Shown here piece after piece: positions 1 to 6,660 of a stretch of DNA of 30,726 nucleotides; the first letter of the stretch is position 1, and each line of letters begins with the position of its first letter. The notes under the pieces are model-generated. The model was not told where the DNA came from. It did not search any database and saw nothing but the letters and a program-made list of their open reading frames with translations. The stretch comes from Candidatus Dojkabacteria bacterium (lineage in GTDB: Bacteria; Patescibacteriota; Dojkabacteria; J137): NCBI GenBank assembly GCA_020429545.1, contig JAGQLF010000002.1, positions 1 to 30,726 of the forward strand, written 5' to 3'. The translations under genes and the position numbers were made by a program.

Positions 1-14
1 TAATATGAAATATT
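1..14 (+). repeat. 14-nt direct repeat, copy 1
   Basis: TAATATGAAATATT occurs here and again, identically, at 429-442. The core AATAT-GAA-ATATT is an inverted repeat. Each copy lies about 50-70 nt upstream of a start codon (cutA and the ITPase-IMPDH gene), which would suit an upstream regulatory site, although AT-rich sequence makes chance a real alternative. Confidence 0.3.
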
Positions 15-69
15 GCTAGTATTTTACCTTAGAGTAATACTATAGACTATATAGTTATTAATTTTGCTT

Positions 70-372
70 ATGAAGATCATATATATTACTTTAAATAATG
101 ATACAGAAGCGAAAAAAGTTGGACATAAATTAATTGAAAATAAACTTGTTAATTGTGTCAACTTCTTCCCAATTACATGCATATATAACTACGAGAATGA
201 AGTAGTAGAAGAACCTGAGGTTGTACTTATAGCAAAGACACAAGATGATCGATATCAAGTTATCAAGGAAACAGTTAAATCAGTAATCGATTATGATAAT
301 TTTATTGGTGAGCTTGGTGTCACTAATATTAATGATGATTTTACCAATTGGTTAAACTCAATAGTTAAATAG
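70..372 (+). CDS. cutA: CutA1-like divalent-cation tolerance protein
   Basis: A 100-residue protein that matches the CutA1 family along its whole length. CutA1 proteins are small trimeric ferredoxin-fold proteins linked to copper tolerance and possibly to signalling; their biochemical role is not settled. Visible family features are an N-terminal beta strand followed by a helix, the family segment LVNCVNFFPITCIYNYENEV around residues 27-46, a charged EEPEVVLIAKT strand, and the terminal helix with the FTNWLNSIV pattern, like the family's usual (Y/F)xxWL ending. The length is normal. An in-frame TTG lies 6 nt upstream, but ATG at 70 leaves the usual short CutA N-terminus. There is no Shine-Dalgarno sequence. 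The gene stands alone, with a 116-nt gap before the next gene. The family call is firm; the physiological role is not. Confidence 0.85.
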   Translation: MKIIYITLNNDTEAKKVGHKLIENKLVNCVNFFPITCIYNYENEVVEEPEVVLIAKTQDDRYQVIKETVKSVIDYDNFIGELGVTNINDDFTNWLNSIVK

Positions 373-428
373 ATTCCATAATCTAATCTTCTACTTTCTA
401 CTAATCTATACACAATTTATAACTATGG

Positions 429-442
429 TAATATGAAATATT
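429..442 (+). repeat. 14-nt direct repeat, copy 2
   Basis: Second copy of TAATATGAAATATT, 47 nt upstream of the ATG at 489. See the copy at 1-14. The rest of the 373-488 gap holds no convincing promoter; the closest -10-like hexamer is TAAACT at 475-480. Confidence 0.3.
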
Positions 443-488
443 TGCATGTAAATCCTATTAGCAGAACTATCTTTTAAACTAACTTAAG

Positions 489-2741
489 ATGCCACGAAAT
501 CTTTATCAAACAATTCCTAATATTATTAATCGTGTTGAAAATAAAATATCTTCATCATCCCCAATTTTAGAAGTCGCAACTGGCAATAAAAATAAACTAA
601 AAGAAATTGAAAGAATTCTGACTGACTACATAATTATTGGAAAAGATCTAAAAATGGATGAAATCCAGAGTTTAGATTCAAAAAAAGTAGCTGAAGCAAA
701 AGCAATTGCTGCATGGGAAAAAAATAATTTTAATCCAATTTTAGTTGAAGATGTATCTTTAGAAATGAAAGGTTTAGGTGGAAGACCAGGAACATATGCT
801 AACGATTTTTGCTCAGAGATAGAAATGCGAAGACTAATTTGTGAAGTATGGTTAAAAGATAAAGATAGATCTGCAACAGCTAGAATTACCTATGCATTGT
901 ATGATGGAACAGAAGTACATTTATGGGAAGGTGTTCTAGGTGGAAAAATTTCTGAAACACTAAGAGGTTCTAATGGTTTTGGATGGGATGATATGTTCAT
1001 TCCAGATGGCGAAACAAAAACTTTTGCAGAGATGACAGACAAAAAGAAAGACTCTCTTTCAATGAGAACAATGGCTTTAGAAAAGTTTAAAAAATCTAAA
1101 ATTGATCTGGCCTACCCTATCTTTGAAATTGCAGAACCATATGCTCAAGAGCTAGAGAGAATGCGTCCAGAAAAACTAAAAGATGTAAAAGCACTAAAGT
1201 TTGCATACTCACTTGAATGCTTGGGTGACAAGCAAAAACATCAAAAGAATTTTTATGCCGATAGTTATGATCCAATTGTAAGACAGGAGAATAAATTCTA
1301 TACAAGATTTATTAAAAAAGGAGATTCATCTAGTCTTGGGCTTCTTTTAACTGATATTGATAGAAAGTCTTTAAAGACTTTTAGAAATGGTAATCCAATA
1401 CTTTGGCAAATGGGACCAGAAAGAAGACAATTAGCAATTGCACAAAGAGCTGAATTCTTTTTGGAGCATCAACATTCAGAAGTCCATAAAATTTTAGATG
1501 AGATTGATGAAAATGGAATTGAACATAGAAATAATCGTAGATCAAATACAGTCGAGACAGCGCTTGGCACAACAAGTGTTGGTGATATAACAGAAACAAA
1601 GGCATTAAAAGAAATAGGATATAAAAAGATTTCTTCGGATAAAATGGTTAGTCGAAGCTCAATATCTTCAACTGGTTTATATAATAAGATAGGAAAACAC
1701 GCTAGAAGTATATATGGAATAGGTTCTATGCCGCCAATTTCTGGATGGAGAGATATTTTAGTAACTGCTGCAATTGGACACATGCCAATATTCACTCACC
1801 GAAACAGTCTAAATGCTGTTGACCCTAAACGGCAAATAGATTTAATTAACAATGCCAAAAAGGCAATTAAAGAATTAAAACTATCTAGCAAGCAGCAAGA
1901 ACGAGCTTTTAGAAATATTGGAGCAGCGGTTGGTTGTGGAAATTTAGATGAAGAAATGAAACAAATTAGACAGCTATATAAAAAAGCTGGTGTTAAGCTT
2001 TTTAGAATTTATACAATTAATGGAGATCCTAGAGTTGTAGAAATTGCTAGAAAAATTAGATCTGAGCTTGGTGATGACGTAGAAATCTTTGCAGGTCAAA
2101 TAGCAGATAAAGAACAAGCTCTAGAACTAATTGCTCGTGATATTCAAGTTGATGGATTAGTTTTTGGACATGGTGGTGGAATGCAATGTACATCAGCCAC
2201 AAATGGTATGGCGCTAACCACATTAGAAGAAATATATAGCATAACAACTGATCCAAGATTTAACGATGTAACAATTGTTGCAGAAGGTGGAGTTGGGCGT
2301 TCAGTTGGCGGGCTATTTGTTCTTGGAGTTGATCTAATTTTATCTAATCAAAAATTTGTTAGAGGAACAATTGAGCTAACAGATTTTTTCTTTCAACATA
2401 AATCTGGAAAACTTTGTCATCCATATCATGGTTCAGCAAGTGCACCAACAATGCTAATTGAATCTTCAAACGAAAAACTATTAGAAGCAAGAATGACATA
2501 CGCAGGTAGAGCTAAAAAGGTTGAAGGAAAGCCAGGATATATGTTCTTTTCTGAAAAAGCAGGATCAATGGCATTTTATGTAGATGAGTTTAAGCATTAT
2601 GCAGCAAGAACTCTAGCTGATTTAGGGGTTAATAATATGAATGAGTTAAGAGAGTTCTTAAAGACAAATAAATCTGAATTATTAAGAATTATTTCAACGG
2701 AAGCTGCATATACAGGTAATCCACATGCGGAAAGCAATTAG
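489..2741 (+). CDS. ITPase (HAM1/RdgB-like) fused to IMP dehydrogenase/GMP reductase-like barrel
   Basis: A 750-residue protein that reads as two purine enzymes in one chain. Residues about 25-215 resemble non-canonical purine NTP pyrophosphatases, which convert ITP or XTP to the monophosphate and PPi: TGNKNKLKEI at 31-40, LVEDVSLEMKGLGGRPGTYA at 85-104 and GFGWDDMFIPDG at 163-174. The usual SHR motif reads SMR (191-193), so a normally conserved His is missing. Residues about 360-725 resemble the IMPDH/GMPR TIM barrel: RNIGAAVGCGN at 475-485, GHGGGMQCTS at 560-569 with Cys567 where the catalytic loop Cys lies, AEGGVGRSVGG at 598-608 like ADGGIR, YHGSASAPTM at 646-655, and VEGKPGY with AARTLADLGVNNMNEL near the end. 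No CBS pair is evident. The middle (about 216-360) was not recognised. The first half makes IMP and the second would use it, so substrate channelling is an inference. Both domain calls rest on motif reading. Confidence 0.75.
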   Translation: MPRNLYQTIPNIINRVENKISSSSPILEVATGNKNKLKEIERILTDYIIIGKDLKMDEIQSLDSKKVAEAKAIAAWEKNNFNPILVEDVSLEMKGLGGRPGTYANDFCSEIEMRRLICEVWLKDKDRSATARITYALYDGTEVHLWEGVLGGKISETLRGSNGFGWDDMFIPDGETKTFAEMTDKKKDSLSMRTMALEKFKKSKIDLAYPIFEIAEPYAQELERMRPEKLKDVKALKFAYSLECLGDKQKHQKNFYADSYDPIVRQENKFYTRFIKKGDSSSLGLLLTDIDRKSLKTFRNGNPILWQMGPERRQLAIAQRAEFFLEHQHSEVHKILDEIDENGIEHRNNRRSNTVETALGTTSVGDITETKALKEIGYKKISSDKMVSRSSISSTGLYNKIGKHARSIYGIGSMPPISGWRDILVTAAIGHMPIFTHRNSLNAVDPKRQIDLINNAKKAIKELKLSSKQQERAFRNIGAAVGCGNLDEEMKQIRQLYKKAGVKLFRIYTINGDPRVVEIARKIRSELGDDVEIFAGQIADKEQALELIARDIQVDGLVFGHGGGMQCTSATNGMALTTLEEIYSITTDPRFNDVTIVAEGGVGRSVGGLFVLGVDLILSNQKFVRGTIELTDFFFQHKSGKLCHPYHGSASAPTMLIESSNEKLLEARMTYAGRAKKVEGKPGYMFFSEKAGSMAFYVDEFKHYAARTLADLGVNNMNELREFLKTNKSELLRIISTEAAYTGNPHAESN

Positions 2742-2769
2742 CGGTTAGCTTTTAGCCTTGTCTGGCGAT

Positions 2770-2812
2770 CTGCGAGGAGTCATGAAGTGAATACTTTATG
2801 ACGACGTGGCAG
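2770..2812 (+). repeat. GC-rich palindromic intergenic repeat
   Basis: A hairpin-forming block in an otherwise AT-rich gap. The terminal arms CTGC (2770-2773) and GCAG (2809-2812) enclose GTCATGAAGT (2779-2788) and ACTTTATGAC (2793-2802), which pair with one mismatch around a 4-nt loop. The pattern TGCGAGGAG...GACGTGGCA resembles short dispersed palindromes seen in many environmental bacterial genomes. It lies 28 nt past the stop of the fusion gene, so it may also end or stabilise that transcript, although no T-run follows. Confidence 0.6.
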
Positions 2813-2843
2813 TCCCATTCAACTATCCGACTAAGTTCTTCAC

Positions 2844-2872
2844 TTGCCTAAATATTACACATACAATATAAT
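2844..2872 (+). promoter_or_regulatory. sigma70-type promoter
   Basis: TTGCCT at 2844-2849, a 17-nt spacer, and a perfect TATAAT at 2867-2872. The start codon of the next gene is at 2898, so the predicted leader is about 18-20 nt and has no Shine-Dalgarno sequence. This is one of the best promoters in the window by match and spacing, and unlike most here it leaves a short leader. Confidence 0.7.
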
Positions 2873-2897
2873 CCAGCATATTTTTAAATAAACATAC

Positions 2898-3329
2898 ATG
2901 GAAGAACAAACTACAGAATTTGGCAATGATTCTAAACAAACTAATTATATGCAATTCATTGAAGATGAATTAGAAGAATATGAAGATGATAGTATAGGAA
3001 CTGAATTAAACCAAAGAATAAAAGCATTCGCTAGAATGATTGATTCAAACCAATTTGGAGATTATTATTTAGCTGAATTTATGGATAGAGCTAATGTTCT
3101 TAGAGATAGTAAGTTTATGTACCAAATAGTTACAAGTTGTTCTCCTAAACAAATATCATCAATTAATCATATTTTAAACGCGTATCTTCCTACACACTTA
3201 GATTCAATTGATAAAACTAAAATTAACGATGCTACTAAATTTACAATTTCCTATACACTTCAAACTTTAAACGCCATATATGTCACACTAGAGTCTGTTG
3301 CATATGGTAAAAAACAAACGGAAAGATAA
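2898..3329 (+). CDS. acidic helical protein of unknown function
   Basis: 143 residues, not recognised. The first 35 residues are very acidic (QFIEDELEEYEDDS), and the rest looks mostly alpha-helical with no signal peptide or membrane segment, so a soluble cytoplasmic protein is likely. Evidence that the gene is real comes from its context: a near-consensus promoter 26 nt upstream, a 9-bp terminator hairpin shortly after the stop, and no competing frame. It is therefore probably a single-gene transcription unit. No catalytic motif or metal ligands stand out, and no function is proposed. Confidence 0.7.
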   Translation: MEEQTTEFGNDSKQTNYMQFIEDELEEYEDDSIGTELNQRIKAFARMIDSNQFGDYYLAEFMDRANVLRDSKFMYQIVTSCSPKQISSINHILNAYLPTHLDSIDKTKINDATKFTISYTLQTLNAIYVTLESVAYGKKQTER

Positions 3330-3350
3330 GAAATAAATTTATTACAACAC

Positions 3351-3378
3351 AAGAAGAGACTTAGCTCTCTTCTTTTTT
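3351..3378 (+). terminator. intrinsic terminator
   Basis: AAGAAGAGA (3351-3359) pairs perfectly with TCTCTTCTT (3366-3374) around a 6-nt loop, and the T tract continues to 3378. It lies 22 nt past the stop of the 143-residue protein and would separate that gene from trmD. The preceding A-rich stretch could also let it act on the opposite strand, where no gene needs it. Confidence 0.75.
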
Positions 3379-3402
3379 ATGCTTATCCAAATTCAAAGCC
3401 AA

Positions 3403-3440
3403 ATGTTACGCAAAAATGTTTCACGGAATTTCCGTAACAT
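3403..3440. promoter_or_regulatory. inverted repeats upstream of trmD
   Basis: ATGTTACG (3403-3410) is the reverse complement of CGTAACAT (3433-3440), and a second 13-nt palindrome, ACGGAATTTCCGT, sits inside at 3423-3435. The arms lie 68-105 nt upstream of the trmD promoter. They could be an operator or a small structured RNA; no known regulator site was recognised. Confidence 0.35.
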
Positions 3441-3504
3441 GGGTTTTGTAATTGTTGAAAACTAAAGAGAAAGTGTGTGTAGAACTGATAATTCTGCTCT
3501 AAAT

Positions 3505-3513
3505 TGGTATAAT
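3505..3513 (+). promoter_or_regulatory. extended -10 promoter of trmD (leaderless)
   Basis: TGGTATAAT: a consensus -10 at 3508-3513 with the extended TGn element. Only 5 nt separate it from the trmD ATG at 3519, so the first transcribed base should be at or within the start codon. There is no clear -35; an extended -10 can do without one. Confidence 0.65.
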
Positions 3514-3518
3514 TAAGC

Positions 3519-4199
3519 ATGAAAATAACGATAATAAGCGCCTTTCCAAATGCTTTTTCTTTTTTGAATGAAAGCATTAATAAAAGAGCTCAAGAAAAAG
3601 AATTGCTAGATTTAAAAATAGTTAATCTACTAGATTTTGGAGTTGGTGAATGGAAAAAAATTGATGATAAGCCTTTTGGAGGTGGAGCTGGTATGGTGCT
3701 TCAAGTAGAACCTTTATATAAGGCCTTAAAATCTATAAATGCAATTGATAATGAAAATGTAGAAGTGATTTTAACTTCAGCAAGAGGTGAAACTTGGAAT
3801 CAGCAAATGGCAGAAAACTACTCTGCTTCAGAAAAAGAGCTAGTAATAATCTGTGGACATTACGAAGGAGTTGATCAAAGAATTATTGATAATTTTGTAG
3901 ATAAGGAAATCAGTATTGGAAATTTCATTCTATCTGGAGGTGAGGCTGCAGCAATGGTTATGGTTGATTCAATAACAAGGTTGATTGAAGGTGTTGTAGG
4001 AAATGAGCAATCTATAAAAGATGAGACTGAATTCTTGGATGATCATAAAATTGCTGAATACCCTCACTACTCAAGACCAGAAGTGTTTGTAACTGATGAA
4101 GGGAAAGAACTTAAAGTTCCAGATATTTTGCTTTCTGGCCACCATGCTGAAATTGATAAGTGGAAGAACAGTAATAAATTACGGATTAGTAATTTGTAA
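3519..4199 (+). CDS. trmD: tRNA (guanine-N1-)-methyltransferase
   Basis: TrmD methylates N1 of G37 in tRNAs that read CCN, CUN and CGG codons, preventing +1 frameshifting; it is a SPOUT-class dimer with a trefoil knot. At 226 residues it is slightly short for the family. The motifs are complete: DDKPFGGGAGM at 49-59, GHYEGVDQR at 113-121, SIGNFILSGGE at 132-142 and YPHYSRPEVF at 181-190. The C-terminal helical domain is compact and its last residues (NKLRISNL) are encoded by a heptamer-like repeat at 4177-4202, suggesting that the original C-terminus was overwritten. Here trmD stands alone, not in the common rpsP-rimM-trmD-rplS operon, and starts directly after its own -10 box. Identification is very firm. 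Confidence 0.97.
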   Translation: MKITIISAFPNAFSFLNESINKRAQEKELLDLKIVNLLDFGVGEWKKIDDKPFGGGAGMVLQVEPLYKALKSINAIDNENVEVILTSARGETWNQQMAENYSASEKELVIICGHYEGVDQRIIDNFVDKEISIGNFILSGGEAAAMVMVDSITRLIEGVVGNEQSIKDETEFLDDHKIAEYPHYSRPEVFVTDEGKELKVPDILLSGHHAEIDKWKNSNKLRISNL

Positions 4200-4202
4200 T
4201 TC
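4177..4202 (+). repeat. AATTACG-type heptamer repeat at the 3' end of trmD
   Basis: Four degenerate 7-nt units, AATTACG, GATTAGT, AATTTGT and AATTCT, run through the trmD stop codon. A second tract with the same period lies at 24022-24050 inside the methyltransferase gene. Such (AATTACG)n-like tracts typically encode N-Y-E-L-x-I-T-N or its shifts; here they supply the last residues of TrmD. Confidence 0.55.
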
Positions 4203-4318
4203 TCCCCTCGAGGGGAGTACCCTGAAGCATTTGCTTCAGGGGGAGGGGTGTTACTGATACACCTCCCGGCATAAAGTATGCGCTTCGCTTTACTTTATAC
4301 CACCCTCCTCAAGGAGGG
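4202..4318. repeat. structured repeat island 1, between trmD and uvrD
   Basis: A chain of hairpins filling the convergent trmD/uvrD gap. It holds the perfect 16-nt palindrome CTCCCCTCGAGGGGAG (4202-4217); CCCTGAAGC/GCTTCAGGG (4220-4228 and 4233-4241) with a 4-nt loop; ATAAAGTA/TACTTTAT (4271-4278 and 4291-4298); and CCCTCCT/AGGAGGG (4303-4309 and 4312-4318). GGAGGGGTGT and ACACCTCC also pair across the middle. The island is far more GC-rich than its surroundings. It may act as a two-way terminator for both genes. Island 2 (6497-6616), on the other side of uvrD, has a similar length and plan. Confidence 0.75.
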
Positions 4319-4322
4319 AATC

Positions 4323-6449
4323 TCATAACTTCTCAAGTCTAGCGTACTCAAGCATTAGCTCTTTTACGCCATAAACTACACCAAAATCAACTTCAATCAT
4401 TTCAGAATCCATGTATTTAACTTTGCCAATGCCGAAATATTCATGCTTAACTCTATCTCCAATTTCTAAATCTACATTTTCATTAAATGTATCTGTGTGA
4501 GAATCACTGCTTCCCCAAGAGTAGCTAGATACATCTGGTGCAATTAACTCTACTAATTCTTCTGGAATATCTGTTAAAAATCTTGATGGAGGATTTGCGT
4601 GCACTGATCCAAAATATTTTCTATTTAGAGTATGAGTTAAATGCAGCCGCTCTTTTGCTCTTGTAATTGCTACATAAGCCAACCTTCTCTCTTCTTCCAA
4701 CTCTTTATCATCAAACATTGTGTTTGAATGAGGAAATAAATTTTCTTCCATTCCAACAACATAAACGTGTTTAAATTCTAGTCCCTTTGCTGAGTGAATT
4801 GTCATTAAAGTTACACTATCTTCGTTTTCTTCTTTAGATGCAGCTCCTTCAAGTAAAGATACTTCGTCTAAAAATAGCTCAAGTGCAACTTTTGGCTCTT
4901 CATTTATAAATTTTGAAGCGACTGTTATTAACTCTCTAATATTTTCAATTCTAGATTGATTTTCTAGAGTTCCATCGTCTAACATTTCTAGATAACCTGT
5001 ACGCTCTATAATGTAGTTTATAAAATCTACAATATTCATTTCGTTAGATTGTTTCTCTAAATCTTTTACAGTACTTGCAAAATTATCTAGCTTTGAGTTT
5101 CTTAATTCATTCTCTGTTAAGCAGAATTCTCCAGGGCTTAAATTTTTTGAAGCAGCTTCCATTTTAAGTTCTTCAACTGTTTTGGCACCAATTCCACGCC
5201 TCGGTACATTTATTATTCGCTCTAAGTTCTTATTATCTTTTGGGTTATATATCAATTTCATGTAAGCAAGAACATCCTTAATCTCTTTTCTCTCATAAAA
5301 CCTAACTCCTCCAATAATTCTGTATGGAATTTCTGCATTAATAAATGCTTCTTCTAAAGATCTAGATTGAGCATTTGTTCTATATAAAAGTGCTACATCA
5401 TTAAAATCAATTTCATTTTGTTCAATTTGCTTAACAATCCATCTTCCTTCATCTTCTTCATCAGATGCAGTGTAGACAATAATCTTTTCCCCATCATCAT
5501 TTTGAGTCCATAATTTTTTATCTTTTCTAGCTCTATTTTTACTAATTACTTGGTACGACGCTTCTAGAATTTTCTTTGTAGATCTATAGTTCTGTTCAAG
5601 TTTTATAACTTTGCAATTTGTATAATCCTTTTCAAAATTTAAAATATTTTGAATTGTTGCGCCTCTAAAAGAATAAATACTTTGATCATCATCTCCTACA
5701 GCACAGATATTTTTGTGCACTGCAGCCAAAAGTTTAATCATTTTATATTGTGCATGATTTGTATCTTGATACTCATCAACCAAAATATATTTAAAATCAT
5801 TTTGAAATTTTTCTAAAATCTTTTTATTTTCTTCCAGAAGCTTAATTGAAAGCATAATCAAATCATCAAAATCTACTGCATTATTTTCTTTTAGAATTTT
5901 TTGATAAACAGGATAAATTTCTGCAACTGTTTGGGCAAAATATCCCTGTGCAAAAGACTCATAATCAATTGGTGTAATGAGCTGATTTTTTGCAGAACTA
6001 ATATAGTTTTGAATTGCCCTGGGATTAAAATCTTTGGTAGGAATTTTTAACCTCTCCATGGCTTCTTTTACTGCTGAAAGCTGATCAGAAGAATCGTAAA
6101 TAGAAAAAGTTCTGTCTAACCCAACATGTTCTCCATATATTTTTAATAACTTTACTCCAATTGAGTGGAAAGTCCCCATCCATGGAATAGCTGTCATCTT
6201 TGCTCCATCAGAGTCATTATCTTCAAGTAATCTTGCAACTCGCTCTTTCATCTCCCCAGCTGCTTTATTTGTAAATGTTACTGCCAAAATGTTTGTAGGC
6301 CCCGCCAACCCTGCATCTAAAATAAATGCAATTCTATGTGTTAGCACGGATGTTTTTCCGGAACCTGCACCTGCTAAAACTAGAAGTGGACCTTCTGTTG
6401 TTTCTACAGCTTCTTTTTGCTGGGGATTTAAGTGAGACAAATCAATCAT
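4323..6449 (-). CDS. pcrA: UvrD/PcrA-type superfamily 1 DNA helicase
   Basis: A 3'-5' DNA helicase for repair, mismatch removal and clearing of replication blocks. All SF1A motifs are present; numbering is from the in-frame ATG at 6467, 6 codons upstream: Walker A GAGSGKT (33-39), DEYQDTN (231-237), GDDDQSIYSFRGA (258-270), EQNYRS (291-296), SAKGLEF and VAITRAKERL. The C-terminus carries a Tudor-like PcrA/UvrD tail (IGDRVKHEYFGIGKV). The ATG at 6449 (MIDLSHLNPQQ) is preferred because the upstream ATG at 6467 is part of an extended -10 element, TGTTACTAT, and family proteins start close to the LNPQQ helix. The stop is TGA, which shows that TGA is a stop in this genome. UvrD and PcrA cannot be told apart firmly by eye. 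Confidence 0.95.
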   Translation of the reverse strand: MIDLSHLNPQQKEAVETTEGPLLVLAGAGSGKTSVLTHRIAFILDAGLAGPTNILAVTFTNKAAGEMKERVARLLEDNDSDGAKMTAIPWMGTFHSIGVKLLKIYGEHVGLDRTFSIYDSSDQLSAVKEAMERLKIPTKDFNPRAIQNYISSAKNQLITPIDYESFAQGYFAQTVAEIYPVYQKILKENNAVDFDDLIMLSIKLLEENKKILEKFQNDFKYILVDEYQDTNHAQYKMIKLLAAVHKNICAVGDDDQSIYSFRGATIQNILNFEKDYTNCKVIKLEQNYRSTKKILEASYQVISKNRARKDKKLWTQNDDGEKIIVYTASDEEDEGRWIVKQIEQNEIDFNDVALLYRTNAQSRSLEEAFINAEIPYRIIGGVRFYERKEIKDVLAYMKLIYNPKDNKNLERIINVPRRGIGAKTVEELKMEAASKNLSPGEFCLTENELRNSKLDNFASTVKDLEKQSNEMNIVDFINYIIERTGYLEMLDDGTLENQSRIENIRELITVASKFINEEPKVALELFLDEVSLLEGAASKEENEDSVTLMTIHSAKGLEFKHVYVVGMEENLFPHSNTMFDDKELEEERRLAYVAITRAKERLHLTHTLNRKYFGSVHANPPSRFLTDIPEELVELIAPDVSSYSWGSSDSHTDTFNENVDLEIGDRVKHEYFGIGKVKYMDSEMIEVDFGVVYGVKELMLEYARLEKL

Positions 6450-6457
6450 AGCAACAT

Positions 6458-6466
6458 ATAGTAACA
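6458..6466 (-). promoter_or_regulatory. extended -10 promoter of uvrD/pcrA (near-leaderless)
   Basis: Read on the minus strand, TGTTACTAT is an extended -10 whose TACTAT hexamer ends at 6458, 8 nt before the ATG at 6449. It overlaps the upstream in-frame ATG at 6467, which argues that the longer start is not used. Confidence 0.5.
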
Positions 6467-6496
6467 TGTATTAGCTCTAATTCGCACTTTTCTCTC

Positions 6497-6616
6497 TCCT
6501 CTCCTTGTAGGAGAGGATGAATTCCAAGTGAATGAAATGAACTTGGAAGAAAGGTGAGGTCAAGACCTCATCCGGTCCCGACTAAAGTCGGTCCCACCTT
6601 CTCCTAAAAGGAGAAG
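6497..6616. repeat. structured repeat island 2, upstream of uvrD
   Basis: A chain of perfect hairpins: TCCTCTCCT/AGGAGAGGA (6497-6505 and 6509-6517), TTCCAAGT/ACTTGGAA (6522-6529 and 6541-6548), TGAGGTC/GACCTCA (6555-6561 and 6564-6570), CCGACT/AGTCGG (6578-6583 and 6586-6591) and CTTCTCCT/AGGAGAAG (6598-6605 and 6609-6616). AAGGTG (6551-6556) can also pair with CACCTT (6595-6600). It lies between the divergent uvrD and transglutaminase genes. Its end hairpins and its length (120 against 117 bases) match island 1, which points to one repeat family. Confidence 0.75.
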
Positions 6617-6648
6617 CAATAAATACTTATCTCTTAACTAACTTCAGG

Positions 6649-6654
6649 TATAAT
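6649..6654 (+). promoter_or_regulatory. -10 box of the transglutaminase gene (leaderless)
   Basis: A perfect TATAAT ends 6 nt before the ATG at 6661, so the transcript should start at the AUG. The -35 region (around 6626-6632) is poor. Confidence 0.55.
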
Positions 6655-6660
6655 ATCGTT

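Noticed and set aside
4323..6467. The uvrD start at 6467
   Set aside because: The added six residues hold part of an extended -10 element, and the next ATG (6449) gives the family-like N-terminus right after the -10.
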